A DNA stretch of 64,000 bases, from assembly GCF_021606685.1 (NCBI RefSeq), contig NZ_WKCB01000019.1, positions 1 through 64,000 of the forward strand, read 5' to 3'. This DNA comes from Pseudomonas syringae. Lineage in GTDB: Bacteria > Pseudomonadota > Gammaproteobacteria > Pseudomonadales > Pseudomonadaceae. The translations under genes and the position numbers were made by a program. The notes under the pieces were generated by a model that did not search any database, was not told the origin of the DNA, and saw nothing but the letters and a program-made list of their open reading frames with translations. Shown in pieces: positions 41,140 through 51,848 of this stretch (the stretch's first letter is position 1; every line of letters begins with the position of its first letter).

Positions 41140-41634
41140 ATGCTGTTTGTGGTGATGCTCGGGGGCAAGCACCCCAGGGCGAAAATAGAAGTTCACGATG
41201 TGGTGTTCGCGGCGGCGGACACCCTGCAAGGCACCTATGCGCAATTGCGCGAGGGGTGGTTCGGCAGCCCCAAGGGCGTGCATATCGATGCGTGGATGGC
41301 GGTGGATGGTGTTGACGGTTGGAAAGTCGAACTCAGCCACCTGGCACCCCAGGCTGGCGAGCCGCGCTTGTACTTCATCAACCTGGGGGGTTATGAAGCC
41401 AATAGTTTTGGTGAGGCGCATCATTACCTGCTGGTCGTCGCCCGCGATAAACGTGAAGCGATGACCAAGGGCAAGCAACAGATGCTCGGGCACTGGTCCC
41501 AGGCCCACACCGACGCGGTGCTGGATATCGATGACTGCCTGCCCATCGACCTTGTGGACGGCCGCTATGTGCACCTTGTGCAGGCGCCGCACCGGGCAAT
41601 CACGCAGCGAAACGACTATATCGTGTTGTCGTGA
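41140..41634 (+). CDS. DUF1543-domain protein, 164 aa
   Basis: The protein opens LFVVMLGGKHPRAKIEVHDVVF, the DUF1543 signature, and repeats a similar layout in the second half (LYFINLGGYEANSFGEAHHYLLVVA). It therefore seems to be an internal duplication of a small alpha/beta unit. It has no signal peptide or membrane segment. GGAA lies near the start. Function unknown in all members I know of. It is a single gene, with about 100 bases to the next parvulin gene. Confidence 0.8.
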   Translation: MLFVVMLGGKHPRAKIEVHDVVFAAADTLQGTYAQLREGWFGSPKGVHIDAWMAVDGVDGWKVELSHLAPQAGEPRLYFINLGGYEANSFGEAHHYLLVVARDKREAMTKGKQQMLGHWSQAHTDAVLDIDDCLPIDLVDGRYVHLVQAPHRAITQRNDYIVLS

Positions 41635-41740
41635 GGCGCCGACTGCCCTGAACTCAACCGATCAAATACCGGGAACTTTGCCAGGAAATAACCGCCTGAA
41701 TCCGGTACGCTCACCCTTTTTACTCAAGGAGTTACTCCCC

Positions 41741-42022
41741 ATGGCCAAAGCTACCGCCCGTCACATCCTCGTTTCCACTGAAGACAAGTGCAACGAACTC
41801 AAGGCCCAAATCGAAGGCGGCGCTGATTTCGCAGAAATCGCCAAAGCCAACTCCAGCTGCCCATCCAGCCGCGACGGCGGCAACCTGGGTTCGTTCGGCC
41901 CAGGCCAGATGGTCAAGGAATTCGACACTGTCGTGTTCAGCGCCCCGGTCAATACCGTGCAAGGCCCGGTGAAAACCCAGTTCGGTTATCACCTGCTGGA
42001 AGTGACCAGCCGCCAGGACTGA
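41741..42022 (+). CDS. ppiC: Small cytoplasmic parvulin peptidyl-prolyl isomerase (PpiC), 93 aa
   Basis: A single parvulin domain with no signal peptide. It opens ARHILVSTEDKCNELK, has SSCPSSRDGGNLGSFGPGQMV in the centre, and ends GPVKTQFGYHLLEVTSR. The His in RHILV, the Cys in SSCPS and the FGYH His are the parvulin active-site residues. The ATG at 41741 follows AAGGAG. It catalyses cis-trans isomerisation of X-Pro bonds in the cytoplasm. A second, related parvulin gene lies at 61160. A GC-rich hairpin ends the transcript before yejA. Confidence 0.92.
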   Translation: MAKATARHILVSTEDKCNELKAQIEGGADFAEIAKANSSCPSSRDGGNLGSFGPGQMVKEFDTVVFSAPVNTVQGPVKTQFGYHLLEVTSRQD

Positions 42023-42046
42023 TCCAGCCTGTGCTGATGCAATAAA

Positions 42047-42074
42047 CAACGGCCCGCCTATTGGTGGGCCGTTG
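42047..42074 (+). terminator. Hairpin after ppiC
   Basis: CAACGGCCCGCC and GGTGGGCCGTTG form a 12-bp stem with one G-U pair and a 4-base loop, 25 bases past the ppiC stop. No T-run follows, so termination may be partial. Confidence 0.65.
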
Positions 42075-42152
42075 TGCATGTGATGACTGGCGACGCTGAT
42101 GCCGTTAGCGTACAAATCCCTATTCTTCTTTACCCGGCATTCAAGGCTGATA

Positions 42153-44015
42153 ATGCGATTGGCTTTCTCCACCACACTGTTCAGTGCTGCCCTGGCGCTG
42201 CTGTTTGCCAGCACTGCCGTGATCGCGGCGCCCCAAGCGTCCCTGACGGTATACGGCGAGCCGGCCAAGTACCCCGCCGGCTTCAGCCATTTCGACTACG
42301 CCAACCCCAACGCCCCCAAGGGCGGTAGCCTGCGGCGCTCGGCGCTGGAGATCGGGCGCTTCGACCATGTGTTGCCGTATATCGATAAAGGCATCGGCGT
42401 GTCCCAGGTCGACGGCTGGCTGTATGCGCCCCTGGCCCAGCGTTCCCTGGACGAGCCGTACACGGTCTATGGCCTGGTCGCCGAGAAGATGGAACGCGCC
42501 GACGACGGCCTGTCCCTGCGCTTCTTTCTCAACCCCAAGGCACGTTTCGCCGATGGCAAACCGATCACCGCCGAAGACGTGCGCTACAGTTTCGACCTGC
42601 TGATGACCCAGGGCAGCCTGCGTTTTCGCACCCTGTTCGCTGACGTCAAACACGTCGAAGTCGAAGGCGAGCGCCAAGTACGCTTCGATTTCTCCAGCAA
42701 TGAAAACCGCACCCTGCCCCTGGATATCGCCACCCTGCCGGTGTTCCCCGAGCACTGGTGGAAAACCCGCGACTTCGCCAACGGCGGCGGTTATGAAGCG
42801 CCATTGGGCAGCGGCCCGTACAAGGTCAGCAAGATCGATTCCGGCAGCACCATCACCTTTACCCGCGACCCGAACTGGTGGGGCAAGGACCTGCCCGTCA
42901 GCCGAGGCCTGTACAACTTCGATCACCTGAGCCTAGAGTACTTCGGCGACACCGAAGTGGCCCGCCAGGTGCTGCGTGGCGGCGCCTACGACTTCAACCG
43001 TGAGTTTTCCGCCACCGGTTATTCGATCGGCTACAACGGCCCGGCCCTGGATGATGGCCGCCTGCAACGCGCGCATTTGGCCAAGGAAATGCCGCAGCCT
43101 GCCCAGGGTTATGTGTTCAACGTGCAAAAGCCGATGTTCAAGGACCGCCGCGTGCGCCAGGCCCTGGCGATGCTGTGGGATTTTGAATGGGCCAACCGGC
43201 AGATGATGCGCACTATGTACATCCGCCAGCAGAGCTTCTTCTCCAATAGCCCGCTGGCCGCCACGCAGTTACCGAGCAAGGAAGAGCTGGCCATTCTGGA
43301 GCCCTTGCGCGGCCAGGTACCCGATGAGGTGTTCACTCAGGTGTTCAAGGCGCCGGTCACCGATGGCAGCGGCATGATCCGCGACAAGCAACTGCAAGCC
43401 CTGGCCCTGCTGGAAGCAGCGGGTTGGAAGCCGGACGGTGACAAGTTGGTGAATGCCGAGGGTGAGCCGCTGGAGTTCACCTTCCTGAATGCCCAGAGCG
43501 GCCTGGAACGCCTGTTGCTGCCGTACAAGCGCAACCTGGCGCAGATCGGCATTACCCTGAATATCCGCCGCATTGACTCCTCCCAGTACGTGAACCGGCT
43601 GATGGCACGCGACTACGACATGATCGTCACCGGCTTCCCGGTCACCACGTCGCCGGGCATGGAGCTTTACAACTATTTCGGTTCGTCCGCCGCGTTCGAT
43701 CCGGGGGCCAACAATTACATGGTGCTCAAGGACCCCGCCGTCGACAGCCTGATCAAAGGCCTGGTCAAGGCCGACACCCAGGCACAGATGCTCACCTACG
43801 CCCACGCCCTGGATCGCGTGCTGCAATGGAATTACCTGTGGATTCCCAATTACTACCCGCCCGGCACTTCCGCCGCGTGGTGGAACCGCTTCGGTCGCCC
43901 GGCCATCGAGGCCAAGAACGACGAAGCCCTGGAAACCTGGTGGGAAATCAGCCCCACGCCGCTGACGAATGAGCAAATGACTGCAGAACTGAAAAAACGC
44001 GCGGGGGCCCACTGA
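42153..44015 (+). CDS. yejA: Peptide ABC transporter substrate-binding protein (YejA-like), 620 aa
   Basis: A family 5 extracellular solute-binding protein. The signal peptide (residues 1-26) ends [11 protein letters not shown]. The Yej-type opening is [25 protein letters not shown]. Other marks are [18 protein letters not shown] near 132, [10 protein letters not shown] near 210, [20 protein letters not shown] near 320, and the C-terminal [13 protein letters not shown]. It binds oligopeptides in the periplasm for the YejBEF importer; in enterobacteria YejABEF also takes up microcin C. The ATG at 42153 is chosen for the signal peptide. The stop overlaps the yejB start (TGATG). Confidence 0.9.
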   Translation: MRLAFSTTLFSAALALLFASTAVIAAPQASLTVYGEPAKYPAGFSHFDYANPNAPKGGSLRRSALEIGRFDHVLPYIDKGIGVSQVDGWLYAPLAQRSLDEPYTVYGLVAEKMERADDGLSLRFFLNPKARFADGKPITAEDVRYSFDLLMTQGSLRFRTLFADVKHVEVEGERQVRFDFSSNENRTLPLDIATLPVFPEHWWKTRDFANGGGYEAPLGSGPYKVSKIDSGSTITFTRDPNWWGKDLPVSRGLYNFDHLSLEYFGDTEVARQVLRGGAYDFNREFSATGYSIGYNGPALDDGRLQRAHLAKEMPQPAQGYVFNVQKPMFKDRRVRQALAMLWDFEWANRQMMRTMYIRQQSFFSNSPLAATQLPSKEELAILEPLRGQVPDEVFTQVFKAPVTDGSGMIRDKQLQALALLEAAGWKPDGDKLVNAEGEPLEFTFLNAQSGLERLLLPYKRNLAQIGITLNIRRIDSSQYVNRLMARDYDMIVTGFPVTTSPGMELYNYFGSSAAFDPGANNYMVLKDPAVDSLIKGLVKADTQAQMLTYAHALDRVLQWNYLWIPNYYPPGTSAAWWNRFGRPAIEAKNDEALETWWEISPTPLTNEQMTAELKKRAGAH

Positions 44016-45076
44016 TGTTTGCCTACATCGTGCGGCGCCTGCTGCTGATCATTCCGACGCTGGTGATCATCCTGTTGGTGAATTTCGTCATCGTCCAAGC
44101 CGCGCCCGGCGGGCCGGTGGAACAGGCCATTGCCCACCTGCAAGGCATCGGTGGTGGTGGCGTCGGTGGCGGCTCCGGCGAAGGGCTCAGCAGCGGCTCG
44201 CGCGCCAGCCGTGGTCTGGACCCGAAACTGATCAAGGACATCGAGAAACAATACGGCTTCGACAAGCCCGCCCCGGAGCGCCTGTGGTTGATGCTCAAGA
44301 GCTACGCCCAATTGGATTTCGGTAACAGCTTCTTTCGCGGCAAAACGGTGATCGACCTGATCCTGGAAAAGATGCCGGTGACCATCTCTCTGGGCCTATG
44401 GGCGACGCTGATCACCTACCTGGTCTCGATCCCCCTGGGAATTCGCAAGGCAGTGCGCCACGGCAGCAGCTTTGACGTATGGAGCAGCACCGCCATCGTG
44501 ATCGGCTACGCCATGCCGGCGTTCCTGTTCGCGATGTTCCTGATCGTGGTCTTTGCCGGTGGCACCTCGCTGAACTGGTTCCCGGTACGCGGGCTGGTCT
44601 CGGAGAACTTTGAGGAACTGAGCACGGTGGGCAAGATTGCCGACTATTTCTGGCACCTGGTGCTGCCGGTGACCTCGCTGGTGATCGGCGGGTTCGCCAC
44701 GCTGACCATCCTCACCAAGAACTCGTTCCTCAATGAAATAACGCGTCAGTACGTCGTCACCGCGCGCGCCAAGGGTTTGAGTGAACGGCGCGTGCTGTAC
44801 GGCCATGTGTTCCGCAACGCCATGTTGCTGGCGATCTCGGGGATTCCCCAGGCGTTTATCAGCGTGTTCTTTGCCGGCTCGCTGCTGATCGAGGTGATCT
44901 TCTCCCTCGATGGTTTGGGCCGCATGAGCTACGAAGCCGCTGTGTCCCGTGACTATCCGGTGGTGTTCGGCTCGCTGTTTATCTTCACCTTGTTTGGCTT
45001 GCTGATAAAACTCATCGGCGACCTCTGCTACACCCTGGTGGACCCGCGTATCGACTTCGCCGCGAGGAACGCCTGA
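44015..45076 (+). CDS. yejB: Peptide ABC transporter permease YejB, 353 aa
   Basis: A DppB/OppB-type inner-membrane permease with six helices. The first is [23 protein letters not shown] Gly/Ser-rich periplasmic loop near residues 45-60 ([12 protein letters not shown]) is characteristic of YejB. The EAA-type cytoplasmic loop is [21 protein letters not shown] near 245. The start overlaps the yejA stop by one base (TGATG), and the same arrangement links it to yejE, so the operon is translationally coupled. Confidence 0.92.
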   Translation: MFAYIVRRLLLIIPTLVIILLVNFVIVQAAPGGPVEQAIAHLQGIGGGGVGGGSGEGLSSGSRASRGLDPKLIKDIEKQYGFDKPAPERLWLMLKSYAQLDFGNSFFRGKTVIDLILEKMPVTISLGLWATLITYLVSIPLGIRKAVRHGSSFDVWSSTAIVIGYAMPAFLFAMFLIVVFAGGTSLNWFPVRGLVSENFEELSTVGKIADYFWHLVLPVTSLVIGGFATLTILTKNSFLNEITRQYVVTARAKGLSERRVLYGHVFRNAMLLAISGIPQAFISVFFAGSLLIEVIFSLDGLGRMSYEAAVSRDYPVVFGSLFIFTLFGLLIKLIGDLCYTLVDPRIDFAARNA

Positions 45077-46098
45077 TGCTGAATCTGTCTCCCGTAGCCC
45101 GTCGACGCTTCGAGCGTTTCAAGAAAAACCGTCGCGGCTGGTGGTCGCTGTGGCTGTTTATCGGCCTGTTTATCCTGACCCTTGGCGGCGAACTGATCGC
45201 CAACGACAAACCCCTGGTGCTCAGCTTCAAAAACGAGCTGTATTTCCCGGTATTCAAACGCTACACCGAGCAGCAGTTTGGCGGGCAGTTGCCGTTCCAG
45301 GCCGACTACCGCAGCGACTACGTGCAAAAGCTGATCAAGCAGGACGGCGGCTGGATGCTGTTCCCACCGATCCCGTTCAGCGATGACACGCCCAATTACG
45401 AGTTGAGCCGCCCTGCCCCCAGCCCGCCCTCGGCGGTGAACTGGCTGGGCACCGACGACCAATCGCGGGATGTGCTGGCGCGGGTGATCTTCGGCGCGCG
45501 CGTATCGATATTGTTTGCCTTGGCGCTCACGGCCATCAGCGCCGCCATCGGCATCGCCGCCGGCGCGTTGCAGGGCTACTACGGCGGCTGGGTCGACCTG
45601 ATTGGCCAGCGCGTGCTGGAGGTGTGGTCGGGGCTGCCCGTGCTGTACCTGCTGATTATCCTGTCGGGTTTTGTCGAGCCGAATTTCTGGTGGCTGCTGG
45701 GGATCATGGCGCTGTTTTCCTGGCTGGCCCTGGTGGACGTGGTGCGCGCCGAGTTCCTGCGCGGGCGCAACCTCGAATACGTCAAGGCTGCGCGGGCCTT
45801 GGGTTTGGGCGACGCCAAAATCATTCGCCGGCATATCCTGCCCAATGCCATGACCGCCACGCTGAGTTACCTGCCGTTCATTCTGACCGGGGCGATTTCA
45901 ACCTTGAGCGCCCTGGATTTTCTCGGCTTCGGCATGCCGGCGGGTAGTGCGTCACTGGGCGAGTTGATTGCCCAAGGCAAGCAGAACCTGCAAGCGCCGT
46001 GGCTGGGCCTGACGGCGTTTTTCACCTTGGCGCTGATCCTGTCGCTGCTGGTCTTTATCGGCGAGGCGTTGCGTGACGCCTTCGACCCACGCTCATGA
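45076..46098 (+). CDS. yejE: Peptide ABC transporter permease YejE, 340 aa
   Basis: A DppC/OppC-type permease. The N-terminal helix (WWSLWLFIGLFILTLGGELIA) is followed by a periplasmic stretch of about 90 residues typical of YejE, then LGTDDQSRDVLARVIFGAR and four or five helices. The EAA loop is KAARALGLGDAKIIRRHILPNA near 235. It pairs with YejB to form the channel. It starts in a TGATG overlap with yejB and ends 10 bases before yejF. Confidence 0.92.
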   Translation: MLNLSPVARRRFERFKKNRRGWWSLWLFIGLFILTLGGELIANDKPLVLSFKNELYFPVFKRYTEQQFGGQLPFQADYRSDYVQKLIKQDGGWMLFPPIPFSDDTPNYELSRPAPSPPSAVNWLGTDDQSRDVLARVIFGARVSILFALALTAISAAIGIAAGALQGYYGGWVDLIGQRVLEVWSGLPVLYLLIILSGFVEPNFWWLLGIMALFSWLALVDVVRAEFLRGRNLEYVKAARALGLGDAKIIRRHILPNAMTATLSYLPFILTGAISTLSALDFLGFGMPAGSASLGELIAQGKQNLQAPWLGLTAFFTLALILSLLVFIGEALRDAFDPRS

Positions 46099-46108
46099 GT
46101 AATTGCGT

Positions 46109-47680
<1,572 letters not shown>

Positions 47681-47695
47681 AAGCAAAAGCAGCCC

Positions 47696-47788
47696 CCTGT
47701 GGGAGCGGGCTTGCTCGCGAAGACGGCGTGTCAGCCAGTGTATCCGGAACTCATACACCGCTTTCGCGAGCAAGCTAGCTCCCACAGG
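47696..47788. repeat. REP doublet, GAGCGGGCTTGCTCGCGA type
   Basis: Arms at 47696-47721 and 47763-47788 (CCTGTGGGAGCGGGCTTGCT... and its complement) differ by two bases in the second arm (CAAGCTAGCTCC). This is a different repeat class from the GGGAGGGGGCTTGC copies. It lies between yejF and hbcR. Confidence 0.88.
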
Positions 47789-47827
47789 ATCGCGCACCCA
47801 CCCCCACTGTAGGTTGGCGACATAACG

Positions 47828-49225
47828 ATGAAAATCACCGATAACCTCACGGATTACCAGCAGGTTCGCGGCCTGGCAATTCAGTCGTTGTTCGAGATTA
47901 TCGAGCAGTCCAGCGAAGGCACGGTGATCGTCGACCGTGACGCGAACATTGTCTGGATGAACGAGCGCTACGCCAAGCGCTTCGGCCTCGGCAGCGCCGA
48001 TGAAGCCATCGGCCAGCCCTGTGAGCAGGTAATCGTCAACAGCTTGTTGCGCCAGGTTGTGCGCACCGATCAGCCGATTTTGCTGGATATCCAGGACACG
48101 CCCAAAGGCCCGTTGGTGGTGATGCGCCTGCCGATCCACAACGACGCCGGCGCGGTGATCGGCGCGATTGGCTTTGCGCTGTTTGATGAGTTGCGCAACC
48201 TGTCGCCGCTGATCGAGCGTTACTTGAGCATGCAGCAGGAGTTGGCCTCCACCCGTTCGCTGCTGCGTAAACGCCAGAGCAAGTACAACTTCGCGCACTT
48301 TATCGGCACCAGCGCCGCCAGCCTCGAAGTCAAACGCCGTGCACGGCGCAGTGCGAGTGCCGAATCGCCGGTGCTGCTGCTGGGCGAAACCGGCACCGGC
48401 AAGGAGCTGCTGGCCCAGGCCATCCACGGCGCATCGGCGCGTGCGCACAAGGCCTTTGTCAGTATCAACAGCGCAGCGATCCCCCATGACTTGCTGGAAG
48501 CCGAGTTTTTCGGCACCGCGCCGGGGGCGTTTACCGGCGCCGACCGCAAGGGCCGCCCCGGCAAGTTCCAGATTGCCCAGGGCGGCACGCTGTTCCTCGA
48601 TGAAATCGGCGACATGCCCCTGCCGCTGCAAAGCAAATTACTGCGGGTGTTGCAGGAAAAGGAATTCGAACCGGTAGGCTCCAACGAGATGCTGCACAGC
48701 GACGTGCGGGTGATCGCCGCCACCTCCCTGGACCTGGAAGCCGCGATCAAGCGCGGCGAGTTTCGTGCAGACTTGTATTACCGGCTGAATGTGCTGCCGA
48801 TCCAGGTGCCGCCGCTGCGTGAACGGCTGGAGGACATCCCCGCGCTGAGCGAGGCGATTCTGGAAGAGCTGCACAGCCAGCACGAACTCGACCACGACGC
48901 CCTGAGCCTGTTGGCACAGCACGCGTGGCCGGGGAACATCCGCGAGCTGCGCAATGTGCTGGAGCGCGCGGCCTTGCTGAGTGATGACCTGGTGCTGAAT
49001 GCCACGCAGATTCGCGCAGCTATCGGCACATTCAGCCCGGTGGCGCGGGGCCCGGCGGAGGCAGTCGAGGGTGAGACGTTTGCGGCGGCGCGGGAGCGTT
49101 TTGATCGACAGGTGATCGCGGCGGCGCTCAAGGGTTGTGAGGGGAATGTGGTGGAGGCCGCGCAGAGCTTGGGATTGGGTAGATCGACCTTGTACAAGAA
49201 AATGGTTGCCCTTGGCATTGCCTGA
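47828..49225 (+). CDS. hbcR: PAS-containing sigma-54 enhancer-binding regulator (HbcR-like), 465 aa
   Basis: An N-terminal PAS domain (residues ~20-125, EQSSEGTVIVDRDANIVWMN) precedes the AAA+ domain: Walker A GETGTGKE near 182, the sigma-54 contact loop GAFTGA near 235, Walker B GGTLFLDEIGD near 257, and arginine-finger region FRADLYYRLNVLPI near 315. A C-terminal Fis-type helix-turn-helix (GNVVEAAQSLGLGRSTLYKK) ends the protein. It should activate RpoN promoters in response to a PAS-sensed signal. Its position beside a GntP permease and 3-hydroxybutyrate dehydrogenase matches P. aeruginosa HbcR (PA2005) with PA2004/PA2003. A strong -24/-12 promoter lies before the permease. Confidence 0.85.
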   Translation: MKITDNLTDYQQVRGLAIQSLFEIIEQSSEGTVIVDRDANIVWMNERYAKRFGLGSADEAIGQPCEQVIVNSLLRQVVRTDQPILLDIQDTPKGPLVVMRLPIHNDAGAVIGAIGFALFDELRNLSPLIERYLSMQQELASTRSLLRKRQSKYNFAHFIGTSAASLEVKRRARRSASAESPVLLLGETGTGKELLAQAIHGASARAHKAFVSINSAAIPHDLLEAEFFGTAPGAFTGADRKGRPGKFQIAQGGTLFLDEIGDMPLPLQSKLLRVLQEKEFEPVGSNEMLHSDVRVIAATSLDLEAAIKRGEFRADLYYRLNVLPIQVPPLRERLEDIPALSEAILEELHSQHELDHDALSLLAQHAWPGNIRELRNVLERAALLSDDLVLNATQIRAAIGTFSPVARGPAEAVEGETFAAARERFDRQVIAAALKGCEGNVVEAAQSLGLGRSTLYKKMVALGIA

Positions 49226-49266
49226 TCTCACTTCAGAGACATGATTCTTCAAACAGAGATATTTCA

Positions 49267-49356
49267 TGTGGGAGGGGGCTTGCTCCCGATAGCAGTAGGT
49301 CAGTCACCTTGTGTGCTGGCTGATAGACCGCTATCGGGGGCAAGCCCCCTCCCACA
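49267..49356. repeat. REP doublet (REPIN), GGGAGGGGGCTTGC type
   Basis: Perfect arms at 49267-49290 and 49333-49356 around a 42-base centre. It lies between hbcR and the permease promoter, which it may insulate from read-through. Confidence 0.9.
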
Positions 49357-49448
49357 GTTGTTATTTGTTTGTCTCTATAACGAGACGGGATTTGATATGT
49401 GAAAATTAAAATCTATAAATAGCTTTAAATTTCAGTAATTTACAAACA

Positions 49449-49464
49449 TGGCACGCATCTCGCT
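49449..49464 (+). promoter_or_regulatory. Sigma-54 (-24/-12) promoter of the hydroxybutyrate operon
   Basis: TGGCACGCATCTCGCT matches the RpoN consensus TGGCACG-N4-TTGCW with one mismatch in the -12 box. GG (49450-49451) and GC (49462-49463) are separated by exactly ten bases. The expected start site is near 49475, about 45 bases before the permease ATG. The AT-rich stretch 49380-49445 upstream, with a GTCTC/GAGAC dyad at 49371-49386, could hold HbcR sites. Confidence 0.8.
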
Positions 49465-49520
49465 ATAGCCCCCTCCTACAGCAACACCCCACAAAAATAA
49501 CAATCCGATGGAGACACACC

Positions 49521-50912
49521 ATGAGTGTGATCATTGCCCTGGCAGCCTTGGCGCTGCTGATGCTGGCTGCTTACCGTGGCTATAGCGTTATCCTGTTTGC
49601 CCCCATCGCCGCCCTAGGCGCCGTGCTGCTCACTGACCCGTCTGCCGTTGCCCCTGCCTTTACCGGGGTGTTCATGGAGAAAATGGTCGGCTTTATCAAA
49701 CTGTATTTCCCGGTGTTCCTGCTCGGTGCGGTGTTCGGCAAGCTGATCGAGCTGTCGGGCTTTTCGCGCTCGATTGTCGCCGCTGCAATCCGCTTGCTCG
49801 GCACACGCCAGGCGATGCTGGTGATTGTGCTGGTCTGCGCCCTGCTCACCTACGGCGGCGTGTCGCTGTTTGTGGTGGTGTTTGCGGTGTACCCGTTCGC
49901 CGCCGAGATGTTCCGCCAGAGCAACATTCCCAAGCGCTTGATCCCGGCCACCATCGCCCTCGGCGCCTTTTCGTTCACCATGGACGCCCTGCCCGGCACG
50001 CCGCAGATCCAGAACATCATCCCCAGCACGTTTTTCAACACCACCGCCTGGGCCGCGCCATGGCTGGGGGTGATCGGCACAATCTTCGTGTTCTGCACCG
50101 GCATGCTGTACCTCGCGCGTCAACGCAACAAAGCCCAGCGCGCCGGCGAGGGCTATGGCACCGAGCTGCGCAACGAGCCGGAAACCGCTGAAAACCTGAC
50201 GCTGCCCAATCCGTGGATTGCCCTCTCGCCATTGATCCTGGTGGGCGTGATGAACCTGCTGTTCACCCACTGGATCCCGCAGTGGTACGGCAAGACCCAC
50301 AGCCTCAGCCTGCCGGGCATGAGTACGCCGGTGACCACCGAGATTGCCAAGCTCACGGCAATCTGGGCGGTGCAGGCCGCGTTGCTCGTAGGCATCCTCA
50401 TGGTGCTGGCGTTCGGTTGGTCGGCGATCAAAAGCAAGCTGGCCGAGGGCAGTAAAAGTGCGGTCAGCGGTGCACTGTTGGCGGCGATGAACACCGCGTC
50501 GGAATACGGCTTTGGTGCGGTGATCGCCTCGCTGCCGGGCTTTCTGGTACTGGCGGACTGGCTCAAGGGCATTCCCAACCCGTTGGTCAACGAAGCGATT
50601 ACCGTGACCCTGCTGGCCGGTATCACCGGTTCGGCGTCCGGCGGCATGAGCATCGCGCTGGCGGCCATGTCCGAGAGCTTTATTTCAGCGGCCCATGCGG
50701 CCAATATCCCCCTTGAGGTGCTGCACCGCGTTGCGGCCATGGCCAGCGGCGGCATGGACACCCTGCCCCACAACGGCGCGGTGATTACGCTGCTGGCGGT
50801 CACCGGGCTGACCCACCGCGAAGCCTACAAGGACATTTTTGGCATCACGATCATCAAGACCCTCGCGGTGTTCGTGGTGATCGGTACTTTCTACGCCACC
50901 GGCATTGTGTGA
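49521..50912 (+). CDS. GntP-family permease (3-hydroxybutyrate uptake), 463 aa
   Basis: An integral membrane protein with about 12-14 hydrophobic helices from residue 1 (SVIIALAALALLMLAAYRGYS). GntP-type motifs include GGVSLFVVVFAVYPFA near 112, FTMDALPGTPQIQNIIP near 152 and SGGMSIALAAMSESF near 373. GNTP members carry gluconate or small hydroxy acids. Adjacency to 3-hydroxybutyrate dehydrogenase (7-base gap) and an HbcR-type activator makes 3-hydroxybutyrate or acetoacetate the likely substrate. GGAG lies 11 bases before the ATG. Confidence 0.88.
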   Translation: MSVIIALAALALLMLAAYRGYSVILFAPIAALGAVLLTDPSAVAPAFTGVFMEKMVGFIKLYFPVFLLGAVFGKLIELSGFSRSIVAAAIRLLGTRQAMLVIVLVCALLTYGGVSLFVVVFAVYPFAAEMFRQSNIPKRLIPATIALGAFSFTMDALPGTPQIQNIIPSTFFNTTAWAAPWLGVIGTIFVFCTGMLYLARQRNKAQRAGEGYGTELRNEPETAENLTLPNPWIALSPLILVGVMNLLFTHWIPQWYGKTHSLSLPGMSTPVTTEIAKLTAIWAVQAALLVGILMVLAFGWSAIKSKLAEGSKSAVSGALLAAMNTASEYGFGAVIASLPGFLVLADWLKGIPNPLVNEAITVTLLAGITGSASGGMSIALAAMSESFISAAHAANIPLEVLHRVAAMASGGMDTLPHNGAVITLLAVTGLTHREAYKDIFGITIIKTLAVFVVIGTFYATGIV

Positions 50913-50919
50913 GGTTTTC

Positions 50920-51693
50920 ATGACGACATTGAACGGCAAGACCGCCCTGGTCACCGGCTCCACCAGCGGTATCGGTTTAGGGATTGCGCTGAGCCTGGCC
51001 AAGGCCGGCGCCAACCTGATCCTCAATGGCTTCGGCGACGCCAGCGCAGTGATCGCCCAAGTGCAGGCGTTCGGCGGCAAGGTCGGCCACCACCCGGCGG
51101 ACGTCAGCGACCCGGCGCAGATCGCCGACATGCTTGCCTACGCCGAGCGCGAATTCGGCGGCGTGGATATCCTGGTGAACAACGCCGGCATCCAGCATGT
51201 GGCGGCGGTGGAAGACTTCCCGGTGGAGCGCTGGGACTCGATCATTGCGATCAACCTGTCCTCGGTGTTCCACAGCACACGCTTGAGCCTGCCAGGGATG
51301 AAGGCCAAGGGCTGGGGGCGTATCGTCAACATCGCCTCGGTGCACGGCCAGGTCGGTTCAGTCGGCAAGGCCGCGTACGTGGCGGCCAAACACGGGGTAA
51401 TCGGTTTGACCAAGGTGGTTGGCCTGGAAACCGCCACCAGCAATGTCACCTGCAACGCCATCTGCCCAGGCTGGGTGCTGACGCCGCTGGTGCAGAAGCA
51501 GATTGATGATCGCGTCGCCAACGGTGTGGAGCCAGAGCAGGCGCAACATGATTTGCTCGCGGAAAAACAACCGTCGCTGGAGTTTGTGACGCCGCCGCAG
51601 CTCGGTGAGCTGGTGTTGTTCCTGTGCAGTGAGGCGGGCAGCCAGGTTCGGGGGGCCGCCTGGAATATCGATGGGGGTTGGCTCGCGCAATAA
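50920..51693 (+). CDS. bdhA: 3-hydroxybutyrate dehydrogenase, 257 aa
   Basis: A short-chain dehydrogenase that oxidises (R)-3-hydroxybutyrate to acetoacetate with NAD. Motifs: TGSTSGIGLGIA at residues 11-22, NNAGIQHVAAVEDFP near 88 (the IQHVxxxEDFP signature of bacterial HBDH, which I rely on for the name), Ser in IVNIASVHGQVGS near 140, YVAAKHGVIGLTK near 153, and NAICPGWVLTPLVQKQI near 185. The C-terminus ends AAWNIDGGWLAQ. The ATG at 50920 follows GAGG. It is the second gene of the sigma-54 operon with the permease and ends at a strong hairpin. Confidence 0.93.
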   Translation: MTTLNGKTALVTGSTSGIGLGIALSLAKAGANLILNGFGDASAVIAQVQAFGGKVGHHPADVSDPAQIADMLAYAEREFGGVDILVNNAGIQHVAAVEDFPVERWDSIIAINLSSVFHSTRLSLPGMKAKGWGRIVNIASVHGQVGSVGKAAYVAAKHGVIGLTKVVGLETATSNVTCNAICPGWVLTPLVQKQIDDRVANGVEPEQAQHDLLAEKQPSLEFVTPPQLGELVLFLCSEAGSQVRGAAWNIDGGWLAQ

Positions 51694-51733
51694 CCCCCCG
51701 CCCTCCGGTGATTGGGGGCTTATAAAGATTAAT

Positions 51734-51772
51734 CGCCAGGCAGAGAGTGCCTGCCTCACTCTCTGCCTGGCG
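51734..51772. terminator. 16-bp hairpin after bdhA
   Basis: CGCCAGGCAGAGAGTG (51734-51749) and its perfect complement (51757-51772) enclose a 7-base loop between the converging bdhA and 1508-aa genes. It is very stable but lacks a long T-run on either strand. Confidence 0.7.
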
Positions 51773-51848
51773 AATTGAGGCGACTGTCAGGAGGCGGGAT
51801 TTTTCGCCTTCGGATAACCAAAGTGAGCCTTTCTATAGTTGATTATTT

